Source: Mycocentrospora acerina (lineage: Eukaryota > Ascomycota > Dothideomycetes > Pleosporales). Taken from it: a stretch of 64,000 nt of DNA. Every line of letters begins with the position of its first letter. Positions within the stretch are counted from its first letter, which is position 1. A model generated the notes under the pieces. It ran no database searches. It worked only from the letters and a program-made list of their open reading frames with translations, and was not told the DNA's origin. The stretch spans positions 1,022,140-1,086,139 of the forward strand of contig JAKUHH010000284.1 of the NCBI GenBank assembly GCA_022701365.1, in the 5' to 3' direction. Both the position numbers and the translations under genes were made by a program. Below, piece after piece: positions 12,172 to 25,079 of the stretch.

Positions 12172-15044
12172 TCATCCAAACCATCCGCCTCCACCTCGAC
12201 GTTCTACCCTCTCACCCTCCCTCCCAAAGCTCCCACCCCTCCTGCGGTCCCTGTCCTCGTCTCGTCTAGACATCTGCCTCTTCTCCCTAGCCTCCAACTG
12301 CCTCAAACCCTCCATCTCCTTGAGCACATGCTCCAGCAACTCCTTTCGTCGAACAACATCCAAGTGCCTCTTGATCTTTGGGTCCTCGCGTGCGAAGCGG
12401 TCAATCTCTTGCTGGCTCAGATTACGACCTAGACGGTGGTCCAGCTCGCGTGGGAAGATGTAGTAGAATTTAGAAAGCAACTCGGCGTCGAGAAAGAGGT
12501 CGGCCGTTGTGGTTAGTTTGTCGGCCACGGCATCAAGGAAGATCTCAGGGCAATGGTATTTGTTCTTTTGGGTGGCGCATTGCTTGGATTTGAGGGCGAG
12601 GAGGCGAAGAGAGAGGACCGAGATACGGTCGCGGAGAAAGACTGCTTCTCTACCTGGTGATTGTTAGCTTAGAATTCTGTCTTCCATGAGCGGTCCCACA
12701 TACCCTTGTTCAGAAGTGCGGAACTGTATCCCCCAGCCCCACCAACACCATCACCTTCCAACACTACTTGTCCGCTGCGCACGCGGTCGATAAAGGACAT
12801 AACGTCTTTGACCTTCTTGCGTCCACCCATCTGCTCTTCCAGGCTCTTTGCCGCAGACTCGACGACCTTGAGTTCTTCTTTCAGCACTTTACTGACGTTC
12901 TCGCGACCCTTGGCCCATTCTTGATCGTCGACCTCAATGCGGTATTTGTACGGCTTGATGCAGATCTCCAGCTCATCGCTAATATCATACGACAGGTCCT
13001 TGAGTATGGAGGTAGATGCGTCTGTGATGGCTTGCCTAGCAAAAGGATGCGCCGCGAACCTCGAGTTTGAGATGAGGTGTGAGATGTGTGTTTGAAGGGC
13101 GTCAGCAACGACACTTGTAGCTAGTCGTCCGACACCGAGTTTCGTCAACGCAGCGCTTGAGCTGTCAAGCTTTATCTTCCAGATCTCGTCCTTCTCTATG
13201 TTGGCTTTCGGTAGACCCTCTAATGGATCGATTTCTGGAAGTGGTACACTCAGGTCGTCGAAAGGCCGGTTCCAGTAGCGCTGTGCCAGCAAGTTTAGAA
13301 CCTGTTGGTCGAGCTCGTGCTTCAGTAAATCTCGGACCTGCTGGCGGCCAAACTGGTCTGAGAAGCCGCGGAAGGAATGTTTAAACGCATCGAGAGATTC
13401 GGCAAGGTATGACTCTGCACTCAGGGGTCGCTCGTTGTACTGTACTTTGTACTCGTACGTTGCTTCGGCCAGCTCTCTTTGAATCGCTACAGATGTTGTC
13501 TTCAGGCTGCTTGCCATGGTCTGCTCGAGAACGTGCATGAGTTTGGTCTTCAGCCTCTTGGTACCCACATTCAGTTCCGAGTCAGGCGAAAACTCGGGAT
13601 GTGCGGAGAAGAAAGCGGCTTCGTTCTTGGCAATGGCAGTTGTGATGTTGCCATTTCCACGCGCGAAAAGCTTCGGGCCTGTTGCACTGGGAGGCACACG
13701 GCATACCACACCAACATAGCCAAGCCGGAGAGCGTATTTCTTGTCGTTGAGGAGGCTGGCACCTCGTGCAGCGTCGACGAGGTCCATTTTGGTGATGACA
13801 CCAATGGTTCGCTCGCCTCGGGGGTCTACCTTCCGCGAAGCTCGCAGTGCGGTACTGTTTGCCAGATCGACGTCTGCCGCGGAGATGGCGAGAATGACGT
13901 TGGGCGCTCTGATGTACTTTTCGCAAAGCTCAGCGATTCGTTCCTTGAGTTCTGGGGGTTGGTCTCGTCCAGTGACCTGAATGTATCCAGGCAGATCGAT
14001 CAACGACAGGTCAGGAACATTAGGCGAGTAGATGCGCAGCTGAATGGGATCGTCTGAAACGCAGGCGGACGCTGGCACCGCGAGGTTGAGGTCTGTCAAC
14101 GTCTTCTGTATTTGGCTGAAATCTGTGACCTTTCCAAGTCCCAAGGCAGGGAACTCTCCGTACTCTGCGTGTGCGTCCGGAGTGTTGACGAGGGTTAGCT
14201 CGATGGGGCGACGTGTAACCATATTGTGTCCCTTTGGAAGGAACTCGTGGCCGACGATAGCCTCGAGCACAGAGCTCTTTCCCGACGACTGCGACCCAAT
14301 GACGACAATGGATGGCAGCGTGAGCGATTCTGACTGCCCAACAGTCTGCAGCAAGCCGCGGATCTCAATCATCTTCTTGGTGAGCATCATCATCTGCTCG
14401 TCACGTGCAATCTTCTCAGCCTCGTGTCTGTCCTCGTCGTCGTCTTGCGCATAACCAAACGCTGCTGCCCCTGCCGCCACAGTGCCTGCACCGCTCTGCC
14501 TGGGCTCTCTGGGACCCTGGCCACCGCCATTCCCCCCCGCGCCACCCGACTCGTCTCTTGCAAGCAGCTTCTGCAGCCATTCTGGATATTCGACCTTGTC
14601 CAAATCGCTCTTCGTCTTGCCCCACCCGCTGGAGATCTGGTCGAAGACGCCGTTGACGGTGCCCAGCGCGCCGCCGGCAAATTCAGTGGCGCCGTCCTTT
14701 GTGCGGTGGAAGAGGTCGAGTGCAAAGGTGCCCGCCTGGCCTGCCTGGTACTGGATATAGCTCACGCCGGCGATAACAGCCCCGCCCGCCGCCGCTCCTG
14801 CAGTCGCGAATTTGGTGACGAGCTTGGGAATCACTCTGGCAAACGAAATAGAGCGTGTGGCGGGGAGGTTGTGCAGCGCGTAGGTGCCGAGGGGCCATGG
14901 ACGGCGCTTGATCAGGCGGAGGCCAGCTTCATTGCGTATGAGGCCACCGGCGGGGAGCGCATGCGTCGTGTACAGGCGAGCCGTGTGGAGAGGCGTCCGG
15001 CGAGCGAGCGTGGCCAGGCGTGTGTACGCGAGCCTGCCGCTCAT
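12172..15044 (-). CDS. MGM1: Mitochondrial dynamin-like GTPase MGM1 (OPA1 family)
   Basis: A dynamin-family GTPase of 940 residues that drives inner-membrane fusion and cristae shaping. Two exons fit: 12704..15044 and 12172..12653, with an intron of 50 nt (12654..12703). The N-terminus is Arg-rich and amphipathic, typical of a mitochondrial presequence. A hydrophobic segment at about 79-97 should anchor the long form. A small-residue segment at about 186-206 (AGTVAAGAAAFGY) matches the place where rhomboid protease makes the short form. The GTPase shows G1 GSQSSGKSS (about 250), the switch region with DLPGY and the TKMD specificity motif. The second exon supplies the GTPase effector domain (REAVFLRDRISVLSLR...) and a short Arg/Gly-rich end. 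Without the intron the protein would lack this effector domain. Confidence 0.94.
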
Positions 15045-15521
15045 GATGGGAGAGGATTATCGTCTAGCGGGTTGCACACGTCTCATGTGGTGTGAGGGTC
15101 AGTGTTGGTGTCGGTGTCGGTATCGTTGTCGTATCTGCCGTGGGGTGATTGTTGCTGAGTTGGATTGTGCTCGGCACGTCACACTGGGACAAGGAAGCCA
15201 CGACGCTCGGGCCGACTTTACACGTAGGCAGTACTAGTTGCATGCAGATGCATCGTCTCAGCAACCTCGCGACGGACGGGCCACGCTGAGTTCCTGGGGC
15301 CAGAGATGGAAGATGCGTGGAATTTGTGGTCTGGACAAGCTTGTGGCTGCATTGGAAAAACAAATCACGTTGGTCTCGTTCCAGCTTGCCTGGATTGAGC
15401 GCAGCACCCTGTCACAGCCTGCATTCACATGACATATCCTCACATCATCCATCCATCCATCCATCCATCTATCCATCTATCAACATGCACCTCCTCCCTG
15501 GGTATCGTCATTCTTCCCACG
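15045..15521. other. Intergenic region with CATC tetranucleotide repeat
   Basis: About 480 bases lie between the MGM1 start and the UreD stop. A tandem CATC/ATCT array covers about 15446-15482. No gene is supported. The right part should contain the MGM1 promoter. Confidence 0.6.
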
Positions 15522-16523
15522 CTACTTCAAGCACAACAAAGCCTTCTCCCCAAACCCTTCCAGAACAGACCTGTCCTCTTGGATCATCTCTCTCAACCAC
15601 TCCCTCGAGCCCTCTACAGCCCTACTCGCAAACTTGACCAGCACAAACCCCCGCACATCTGCAGCACTCCATATCAGCCCGTCTCTCGTTTCCTTCTGCT
15701 GTCTTTTCTCACGTCTCTCTTCCCTCGGTGTCAGTTCCATGCCTTTTGTGTCGTCCCAATGTCGGCCGCCTATACGCGGCAGTGCTTGAAACTCATCCAG
15801 GAAGAACTTTGACAAGGAGGAAAATACTGGTCCGCGAAGAATCAGCGTACCAAAGACAGAGTAGTTGTCCATGCGAGCGGAGAGTTGCATATCCGTCCGC
15901 CCGTGCTTGTCCAAGATAAGATTGTCTCGTAGTAGGAGCCTCTTCTTCCCTTCGGCATCTGTCGTCCACACTTCGTTCCGGCTCTTGTATTCGTAAATGT
16001 CCCAATTTTCTCCACGCGCAGAACGCCCACTAGTAACCCAGTCACAGACACAAAGACTCCCCTCACCCACTGTTAGGTGATAGATTTGTGACTGCGCAAA
16101 TGCCGTTTGGGCAAACGGTTGCACAGGATCGGGAAGGTACAACAATGCAGATTTGCTCCTTAGATGGACGGTCATGTGCTGCCGTGAAACCAATTTCGGA
16201 TCAGTTGTCTTGAAGATCTTGGTTGATCCTTGAGTCAAGAGAATGAGCCGTGTATCTTTGTCCAGTCGGACGTCCAAATCAATGGTATCTCCAGCAACGA
16301 TACCACCGCCGTAGGTGAGCAGGAAGACGGTATGAATAAGTCGTGGAGATTCCGAGTTCAAGTGAACATCTGGCGGTGGCAATGGATCCGGTGCAACCAA
16401 CTTCAACGGGTACTGATACGACAAATTGCGAAGTACAGGGGTATCTGGTGGTAGAATTTCCAGAATAATAGAGCCATGGCCAGGCTTGGACGAGGAAGCG
16501 CCGAACGGAGACGTGAATGACAT
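15522..16523 (-). CDS. ureD: Urease accessory protein UreD
   Basis: A single-exon protein of 333 residues matching UreD (UreH). UreD forms a complex with UreF and UreG that delivers nickel into apo-urease in the cytosol. Family signatures include the YPLKLVAP segment, HTVFLLTYGGGIVAGD near residue 70, the TQGSTKIFK motif, the LLYLPDPVQPF stretch and the WDIYEYKSRNEVW strand. Length fits fungal UreD. No other urease gene is in the window, as expected in fungi where these genes are scattered. The start is the first ATG, only a few residues upstream of conserved sequence. Confidence 0.93.
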   Translation of the reverse strand: MSFTSPFGASSSKPGHGSIILEILPPDTPVLRNLSYQYPLKLVAPDPLPPPDVHLNSESPRLIHTVFLLTYGGGIVAGDTIDLDVRLDKDTRLILLTQGSTKIFKTTDPKLVSRQHMTVHLRSKSALLYLPDPVQPFAQTAFAQSQIYHLTVGEGSLCVCDWVTSGRSARGENWDIYEYKSRNEVWTTDAEGKKRLLLRDNLILDKHGRTDMQLSARMDNYSVFGTLILRGPVFSSLSKFFLDEFQALPRIGGRHWDDTKGMELTPREERREKRQQKETRDGLIWSAADVRGFVLVKFASRAVEGSREWLREMIQEDRSVLEGFGEKALLCLK

Positions 16524-16898
16524 GACGGGATATTATGGCGAGAAATAACAGACCATTTTTATGCCCTCAAAATCCTTGGACCAATTGGCAGGTAATTTGA
16601 TGCTCTTGCTACACAGTGCTCGTCAAGTGAGTGAGAGGGTACGCGCTGCAGTCAATACACCTGCCCCACGCGATAGCCCAAGCTAGCCAACGCCAAGAAC
16701 CCCCACCTTGGAGCTCTTGTCTCTCGACGCTGGAGTTCTACGCCAGAAACCCCACCTGATTGCATACAGACTCACTCAAACGCATTTGACCACCAACCTG
16801 CGCAGGTTCGATTCACGCCCTCGTCACTCACCTCATGCCTTTGGACAAATCAGCAGTCGGTTTCTTTTCTTTTTTCTCAGGTGTAGCGGCACGACGGA
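16524..16898. promoter_or_regulatory. Divergent promoter of UreD and TFIIIC subunit
   Basis: The 375 bases separate two divergently transcribed genes, so both promoters should lie here. The stretch before the TFIIIC start contains a pyrimidine-rich run (TTTCTTTTCTTTTTTCTCAG), common just upstream of fungal start sites. I see no clear TATA box. Confidence 0.5.
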
Positions 16899-19800
16899 AT
16901 GAACATGTCGACAGGATTTGACGAGCTTCTCGACTTTTTGCTGTCGGAAATTGCCCTTTGCGGCGTGCAAGGTATGCATGACTCGCTGCAATTTTTTTTG
17001 TTTGTCGTCGCATGGAAGGAGATTTTGCGCTTCAGGTTGCTGTCGCTGTGATCCAGGGCGACGGCTGCTGGTGCTGGTTTGTCGCGTTGCATGAGCAGCG
17101 GGATTGTCGGCGGCGCTACTGTCACCTGTTTTTTGTATTTACGCGTTCGAGTCTCATCCAATGCATTTTTTACCACCCTCGCAGTATGTCGCTAAAATGT
17201 ACTTCTCCCAGGGGCCGGTACCGTAGAATTCTATCGATTTATTGATATATTCTACAAACAGCAAAAGACAAACAATGCATCTCAATTCCTGGACTTTGGT
17301 CTTCCGCCTGAGGGACTTGGCCGCGCCTTCCATGAGAAAGTTTGGATTTGGGTCAGCACGCATCAAGATATCCGCATCTCTCATAATGGCAAAGTCTGTA
17401 AATATTCTCTGTCTGAGTTCGAAGAACATGAAGAAGAAGTGTACAAGGCGGGCGCACCCCGATCAGCGAGACCAAATGATACTGCACAGACTTCTCAAGC
17501 ATCCTTTGATAATCAACCTGGCCCATCTCAAGCTCTCTCAGCGCTACGAGATTCTTTACGACAGCGTCTTATGCAAGAAGGTCGAAAAGTAGAGCAATCC
17601 ACAGCTTCCCATGTTGATGTTCCTTTCACTCAACAATGCCTAGCAACATCTGGACCCCAAACTGCTCAACCAAGATCACGACGCATCCCAGACCAAACCC
17701 AAACGGTTGCGTCTGTATTTGACGATTCCGCTTCGACAATCACTTCTCCTCGCCTGTATGCCAGCCAGAATCGAATTTGGCAGGCGTTAACCGGGCATGA
17801 GATGGATCTCAAGAGAGTTCCGAGCATGGAGTTTGTGCTGTTATCGCTCATTGCTGCTCGCGGAGTAGAAGGTATCACGCAACCTGATCTGACGGCCCTC
17901 AGTGGTCAAGACAAACGATCCGTACCGCACAGAACAGACGAGTTAGCCCGTAAGGGGTACATCGCTAAGAATCCTGTCCATGCCGGAAAGACACGCACGA
18001 GTCTCTGCGTTCACAAGAAGTTTGTAACTAACGACCACTTCACAAAATCCAACAATGTAGATGATGTTTTCCAGCCACAGAGATTTGTCTTGCCTGGATT
18101 TGCAAAATTAATATGGGATAAACTGAAGGACGCTGGAGTAGTTCCTACTAGAGATATCAGGAAGAGGCTTGTATGTGTCAGCGCTGGAAATTTGACCTCG
18201 ACTAATACATTTCAGAACGTTCCCATGTCCACGTGGAACAAACGAGCTGTTCAAGGCGCCCTCATTCGACTCGATCAAACTGGGATGATCAAACGTTTTC
18301 AAGCGAAGAAGAAAGGCACCGAAAATGACTGGATAACGTGCATTCAGGCAATGCGAGAACCCCGAGAAGAAGACTTTGTCAATCTGGGATTCCGTGGTCG
18401 CCAGACTACCGCTGATGATCCTGCCGATGAACAGCTTGATGAGGATATTGACGGCGATACATTGATGAGAGACCTTGATGTTGAGATGCTTGATGGTCCT
18501 CATCCAGAAGCCGGTAAAGTCGGTGCTGCTGATGATGCGCGTGTGCCACCTCAATGGAATCCCGACCGATTGCTTGCCAACACTTTCTTCAACATTGCGA
18601 TGCTAGGTGGTTCAGAAGGTTGGGATGGTACCACAATCCGAGAGCGAGCTGTAGGCAAGTTCTGGAGGCGACCTACGGATTCTTTCATGGCCCGCTTGAC
18701 GGAGAATTGGGAAAAGATGCAGCCATATCCTCAGCTCCGACATCTTGCGCTGATCCGGGACACGCGTGTTACAGATCAAAAGAAGACTATCCATTATGTG
18801 TATCGCACATATAAAAATTTCCAAATAGTCGTCAATCAGGGTGCAGCTTTATGGAAGGGTGTCAGTAGGGCAAAACCAAAGCCAACCCAGGTCAAGGCAG
18901 GCCGACCGAAGAAGAATTCGACAAACGAGACGGCAATCGATGAGTGGGGCTTTCGCAGACTTGATCCGACGGACTTTCTTCGAAAAGACGGCTCTGGAAC
19001 TGTATCTGAATGTCGCTCAGCTATTGTTCCCCCTAAGCGCAAAAATGGTTCGCGGTGGGATATCGCTTTGAGTGAGGAAATAGGCTATGAGAAGCCAGGG
19101 AAGCCTATGACGCCGTTGTTCACTGGCGGATCTAGAGGCAAATTCAAAGGAAAGCCCAAGATTAGATTCAGCCTTGATGATGGACAGCAAATGCTTACCT
19201 TTGAAACTGAAAAGCCTAATCAAATCGAGGAAGCCAGCCATACTGAAGAAGCCGAAGAAGCCGATCGCGTTGAGCAGGCCTTGAACAGATATCAGACTGA
19301 TCAAATCGCTGCAACGCCACGACTCACCGAAGAACTTCCGCTAGACGCTGAGCCTGAAAGAGATCAAGACATATCAGCACGAAAGACTATACCTGTACAG
19401 GAATCTCGAGACTCGAGACCATCGAAAGCACTGGGTAGCGGTCCATGGCCTACTGCAGAACAAAGAGTTGCGATGGGATTGCGTGCATATGGTCGCCTTA
19501 GTAAAAGTGCTGAGAAACAAATCTTAGCGCATCGCCAAAAGACTGGTGACCCAACATCTTTGCCTGACAGAATTTTTGAGGAGCCCAAGGAACGCAAAAT
19601 GTCGCCCCTTATGACAAAAGAGCAACGCATAGCCCAAGGTCTTCCAGCGACCGGGCGACTTGGGAAAGAGAAAGAGGATGAAATCCGCAGGGAACGAGGA
19701 TTGCCCATCGAATCTAAACAAAACAAACCACGGTACACACCTGGCCCAGCTCTTCTCAGCAAAGAGAAGAAGATCGAATTGGGCATCAATCCCAAAGGTA

Positions 19801-22800
19801 GGATGCCTCAGGCTCTAATGGACGGTTTGCGCCAGGAACGCGATGACGGAATATCGTTAGATGACTCGCCATCGCTTCGAAAATATTTGGAATGGCTCAG
19901 GTCGAAAACGCCAGGGTCCAGTCTACCTAAATCACAGAGCACCGCGACAGCTCAGGAAACTCCTGCACAGGAGCACTCATCGCGTGCTGTAAGCCATGAG
20001 GAGCAGCCATCCCCTTCGATCACTGCGGCAAAGCGAAAGGTTGCAGAATTCGAGACTAATTTCCAGTCTTCAAAGAGACAGCGCAATGATTCGAGGCCAT
20101 CACGAAGGATTACACCTGATCCTTCACCAAGTGCTCCCTCGGTGGCCCATGAAGAGGCATCCAGCGACGAATTACCAGTCCCAACCCACGTAAGGGAGAA
20201 AGTCTTAGAAGAACATGCCACTTCAGTTCTTCCCGGAGAGGAGATTATCGTATCAAGTGTCGAGACACCAGTATCTCCGGCCTCGATGAAACAGGCACGA
20301 GTGGTAGTTTCCCAAAGCCAGGCACCCTCACCTATGCCCCATCTAGGGAAGTTTAGTCTGACACCCGCAAATCAGAAGATTCATGATAAATATACAAATC
20401 GATCTGCACCTGGAGTTTATATCAATCCTTTTGCTAAGCAGAAGATCAGCCGGGGTCGTCCACGCAATGCATTCATCGCCACATTCAAGTCTGAGCGGCT
20501 CAAACTGCTCGAATGGTTTGGTCGCGCAAGTCCCTTGCCTTCTGAAGATGTTGGCTCAGAGTCAGAGGATGAGCAAGCAGAGCCCAAAGAATCATCCATC
20601 CAGGTCGAGTGTAACCCTACCAATCCAACAGCGACTGAAGAGCCCGGACCTCAACCTCTGGAAACCGACACTTCGATTTCTCGCCCTGTGGTGGGATGGA
20701 ACGCAATCAATGCACCGGTGCAGCCTAACGAGGTACCGTATCAAAGTCCATATGCACCTGCTTCACAAGTCTTAGATACATCATCTGCCGATCTACCGAG
20801 CGACAATCCATCGACCGGGGAGCAAAATCGCAACGGTGAATCAAACACTCTCATATCTGAAGGAAGTGTCCCTAAAGCTACGGCTGGTTTGGATTCTCAA
20901 CCTGAAAATGAGACTGAGCTTGGAGATGGAGTTGAAGGTGAAGCAACTGGATCCTCTATCCAGGGTGTTGTTAGCGTAATATCGGAAGTTGGTCTCGTCG
21001 AAAGGAAGATAGCAGAAGGTGCAAAGCGTGGAGGCGGAAGTACCGTGCTACGTCGGCATACTATCATTCGAGAGATCATCGACATCTGCAAAGGTGTGTA
21101 TCCCATGGGTGGTGAGATAGGACGGCCCTTCAACATTCTCTGGGATCGGCGATACTCTCACTTGCCACTCAAGAGGCCAAGTAGCAGTACTATACTCTAT
21201 GACCTAAGGCATATGATCCGTGATCCTGCAAATGGGCTGAAACAGATGACATTTCTCGTCAAGAATCGGCAGGGACCAGCAACGAGAGAAAAGAAGATAG
21301 TTGCATACGCACACTACGATGGTAGAAGTCCTGAGGTGATGCGCTTAGCATACAACATGGCAAACTACTCTTCCGAGAAGTCACAACAGTTCTTTCCCGA
21401 AGAGATTCGTCATCTGGTTGATACTAGATCGCTGTATACCCCCATTTCGGTTCCTCCCAAAGATCAGAGTGTCAGCCTGGGGATGACTATCGAGGAGAAG
21501 AAAAAGAGACAGGCAGAGAAAGCGATGCAAAAGCGGGCCGACGTAAGAGAGATGAAGAAGGAGATGAAAAAGAGAGTAGCCGACGAGGCTCGTATGGCGC
21601 AAGATGCACAGGTTGAACGAGCAGCGTGGAAGCAAGATCCCAATGCTCCTCGTGCGAAGCGAGCGAGACTTGCCAGCTTGAACGACAAAACGAAACGATA
21701 TCGCTTGGTGCCAGTTCAGAAGCCTGTGCTCGAGATTTTGAACGAAGAGATTGAAGAGCGAGACAGAGAAGATTCTTCCTCAGGCCAAGATTCCGACGAC
21801 GAACGCCCTCGCAAGACTCAGACTTTGACCGGCCTCGATCCGAATCGTGAGAGGGACGCAGAGAAAGAGAAAACAACATCTGACGAACGAGAAGGAGAGG
21901 CTCGGAATAAGCTGGCTAAACGCCTGTCTGGCAAGATCCGAGAAGTCCCAGCTGTTAGCATTGGGGTCAGGCATTTCACATCCCCGCGTGTCCGCTTCTA
22001 CCCTACCAATGGCACTTTCTCCACAGAATTTGTTGTACGCCCTCCAGTTAATACAAAGGATAACAGAATCGCCAAGTCAAACCCCACGAAACGTGTCAAA
22101 ATTGCAGAGCCGCCTGCTCAGCGTCCTAGAAAGAAATTGCGCATCGGTGGTGCGAACAGTGTGGAGAAGCTGGACAGCGAATTTATCCGTTCCGACGAGC
22201 AAAGTGACACTTCTTCTTCAATCGACGGAGAAGAAGTGAACGAACAAGTCCAACCGAAGCGAAGAAGGAAAATGGTGGCGAAACGTCAAGTAGGCAAGAA
22301 TGGACTTCCAGCACCTACCTTACTAGAGCGGTTGACAGGTCTTACCGGAGATCCTAACGACCCGGTCTACCAGGCACCAATCCGTTACAATAGGATCACA
22401 AAGACTAAGCCATGGAGCGAGCGGAAGAGGACCCAACGTAGCAAGAAGAACAATAAAGGTAGGGCTGCTACTCGTGGTTTCGACCCGGTTGAGCAGTTCA
22501 AAAAGCTTTGCTTCACTTTGGCCGTTGCGTCTTCTATGTCCGGAGAAGATAGAGCTGTCGATTGGGCAATTGTCACAAAAGTGCTTGGCAACGAAAAGGA
22601 TTTCGACTTGTCGCGAACTAAGAAACTGTGGACGTGGATGCAGACAAGTATGAGCACGCAACTTGTCGAGATGATCACAACCTTCCAGTCTTGCTTTCTC
22701 GACGCTTATGAAGATGGCAAGGTTGCCGCTATTGAAGATTTTGAAACCTATGACTGGATTAGTCTTGTTCGTTGGGCTATGCGCAAGTGCACGTATCCAG

Positions 22801-24398
22801 AGCTTCCGTTACCTGTGCATCGAGAGGCACTTCAGCGGTTCGTTGTTGTCGAGTCAAGTTATGAGGCCTTGAACAGGAAGGAGTGGCATAATGAGAAAAT
22901 TGCGGACAGAACCAGAGCGCATTTGCAGCTGCAATGTTCTTTCGTTACTCCACTTCACCGGTCTCGTACGAAGAAGTGGTCAGCGGAAGACAACATTCTC
23001 AAGGCTCGGTCGTGGATACGCGCAAACACAGCAACACCGCAGGCCATCTACGATGGAACCAAGGCACACGATAAATTGAAGAGTCTGGGTGAATCTGTTC
23101 TTGTCAATGCTGTAGGAGACTACGTCGACCAAGATATGCTGAGGATGAGGAAGCTGAAGCGCCACTTGCCAGGAAGAAACTACAACTTCACTGTCAAGCT
23201 TGCGAAGAAGTATAAACGACCATTCGAACTCGGCGACTTCATGGCAGGGGTAACGGTGAAGAAGAGCATGGACGTTGCATTCATGGCCTCAAATCCACAA
23301 AATCGATTCTACAACATCTCACATACAGAGGGGGACGGTTCCGTTATGGCCATCATGTCCATGGTCAGCGAGGGAACTATCAAACTCGTGCCCAAACTTC
23401 CGCCTGTCAACAACGAGTTTGGCGCGCCGCTCCCAAGACTTTCCGTTTGGGGTTTCTGCGAGGGTGACTACATCCACCGGGCTATTGACAGACAGCGTTT
23501 ATTCTGGGATATTCACGCCGTACCCACGGACAGCTATCAGTTTGGAAACCCGCTTCAGCCATCACAAACAGAGCTCGCAAGGCCCATCATAAGTTGGAAT
23601 ACCCTTCCTGACCCACCACTTCCTGGTAAAGACGATCATGATGTTCTACTTCCAATCTGGAGCAGTATCAATGGGCAAACGGTTACGTGGCCATGGTGGT
23701 ACCGAATTCTCAATCTCGTCCTGCAGCCGCTCGTCTTCCAGCCCGGCGCCACGGCTACGGATATCTACGATCATTGTCCCGAGTACACAACTGAGATGTT
23801 TGAGATCGAGCTCGTCCTGCAGTGGCTATTGTCCGTCAATGCAGTCGCCAAAACGGTTGGTGGTGGTTACATTGCCAAACCGGCTTTTTGGGCAGCTTTC
23901 GGTGATAGGCTCCGAGACCAGGACGACGACTGGTTTGGAGAGCACATCAAGCGTAACATCAAGAGACAAGTCAAGCAGCAGTGGCGCGAGGAGTATAACC
24001 TCAGATTTTCTGCTTCACGGAGTCACGGTGCGCCACAAGGGGAAGAAGATGCAGAGGAGGGGGATGAGGATGGGAGTGAGCATGATTATGGCAACAGTAA
24101 TGAACTCGGAGAAGACACGCCACAGCAGACACATAACAATTCCGGGAAGCAACATATGCCAACACAAGACAGCTTGCCCACACCGACGTCGCCGAGTCAA
24201 ACTGACAGATTGGCATCGAAGTTTGGAATGGAGCTCGACGAACGGGGTGATGCAAGGCGGAACCTTGAAACAACACAGAATCAAGCTTCCAAGCCCACAA
24301 ACGTGGTGGATGAAGACGTAGAGATGGTGGATACTCACATAGTTGAAGCAGAAGACGAAGATGAAGACGCAGAAGGGGAGATGGACGAGGACGTGTAA
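16899..24398 (+). CDS. TFC3: TFIIIC B-block-binding subunit (tau138/Sfc3-like)
   Basis: The largest subunit of TFIIIC, which binds the B box of tRNA genes for RNA polymerase III. I infer two exons, 16899..16971 and 17212..24398, giving 2419 residues. The first exon encodes a short N-terminus (FDELLDFLLSEIALCGVQG). After a 240-nt intron the frame runs through TVEFYRFIDIFY and KVWIWVSTHQDIRI, both typical of the family N-terminus, so the gene starts well upstream of the main open frame's first in-frame start. A winged-helix B-block domain follows (FVLLSLIAARGVEGITQPDL... to the LCVHKKF strand). The middle is long, charged and disordered, with three copies of a 28-residue motif, a GRPR element and KR-rich patches. 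The C-terminal 700 residues are conserved and globular. The tail is acidic. Confidence 0.88.
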
Positions 24399-25079
24399 CA
24401 ATATGCGTGTATGATTTTTTGGTCGTAAGAATAGCACTCAGGAGGTGAAGAGGGTACAAAAGTTTCAAAGGCGCGCTTAAAGTGTATTGCCTCATGGTTT
24501 CATTGGTGTGTAGTAGAATTCGCGTCAGCGCACGTTTCGATATACATAACTTCTAATTAAACACTTGATCAAATCATGGGCTTTGCCTTGGTTCCAGCAG
24601 GAATGAGCAGGGAATGTGTGTATTTGGAAAGTTAAGGTCATAATTTTGCTCAAAAGTATGAGATGATGAACACTATATTCACATTCAAAATGAGTTGAAA
24701 TTGACTGGCGAGAGAACCAAGTTCATGGCCATAATGCAATGATAATCATGATGATCAAGTACAACTAGACTGTGAATGCTAGCGCGGGGATAGAAAATGA
24801 ACGTAGGAATGGATAAGAATCATATACTGACCAGACCGGGAACCGTTGCGAATACACCAGCAAGTTGGAAGCGAAAGACCGGGTAACGATGATTTGCAGA
24901 CGCTAGGGCCGATGTCGGAACCGGGGTTGGACCGGTCCCTTTTAGCGCCAAATATGGACCATCAGTAATGTTTATAGTGTTTTTGGCAGCCCTACAAGTA
25001 CAACAAGAAGAAAAGCGTTTGAATTTTCAATTAAACACCACTCTCTATTTTCTATTTACGCTTCTTCAAACCACTCCAA
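24399..25079. other. Intergenic region before TatD gene
   Basis: About 680 bases without a supported gene, holding the TFIIIC subunit 3' region and the TatD promoter. A short CT-rich stretch (CACTCTCTATTTTCTATTTACG) precedes the TatD start. Confidence 0.6.

Noticed and set aside
16803..16816. B-box-like CAGGTTCGATTCAC upstream of the TFIIIC gene
   Set aside because: The flanks do not pair into a T stem and no other tRNA part is present.
17145..17153. B-box-like GTTCGAGTC inside the first intron of the TFIIIC B-block subunit gene
   Set aside because: An attractive idea of self-regulation, but no A box at the right distance and no cloverleaf can be drawn. A nine-base match is expected by chance.
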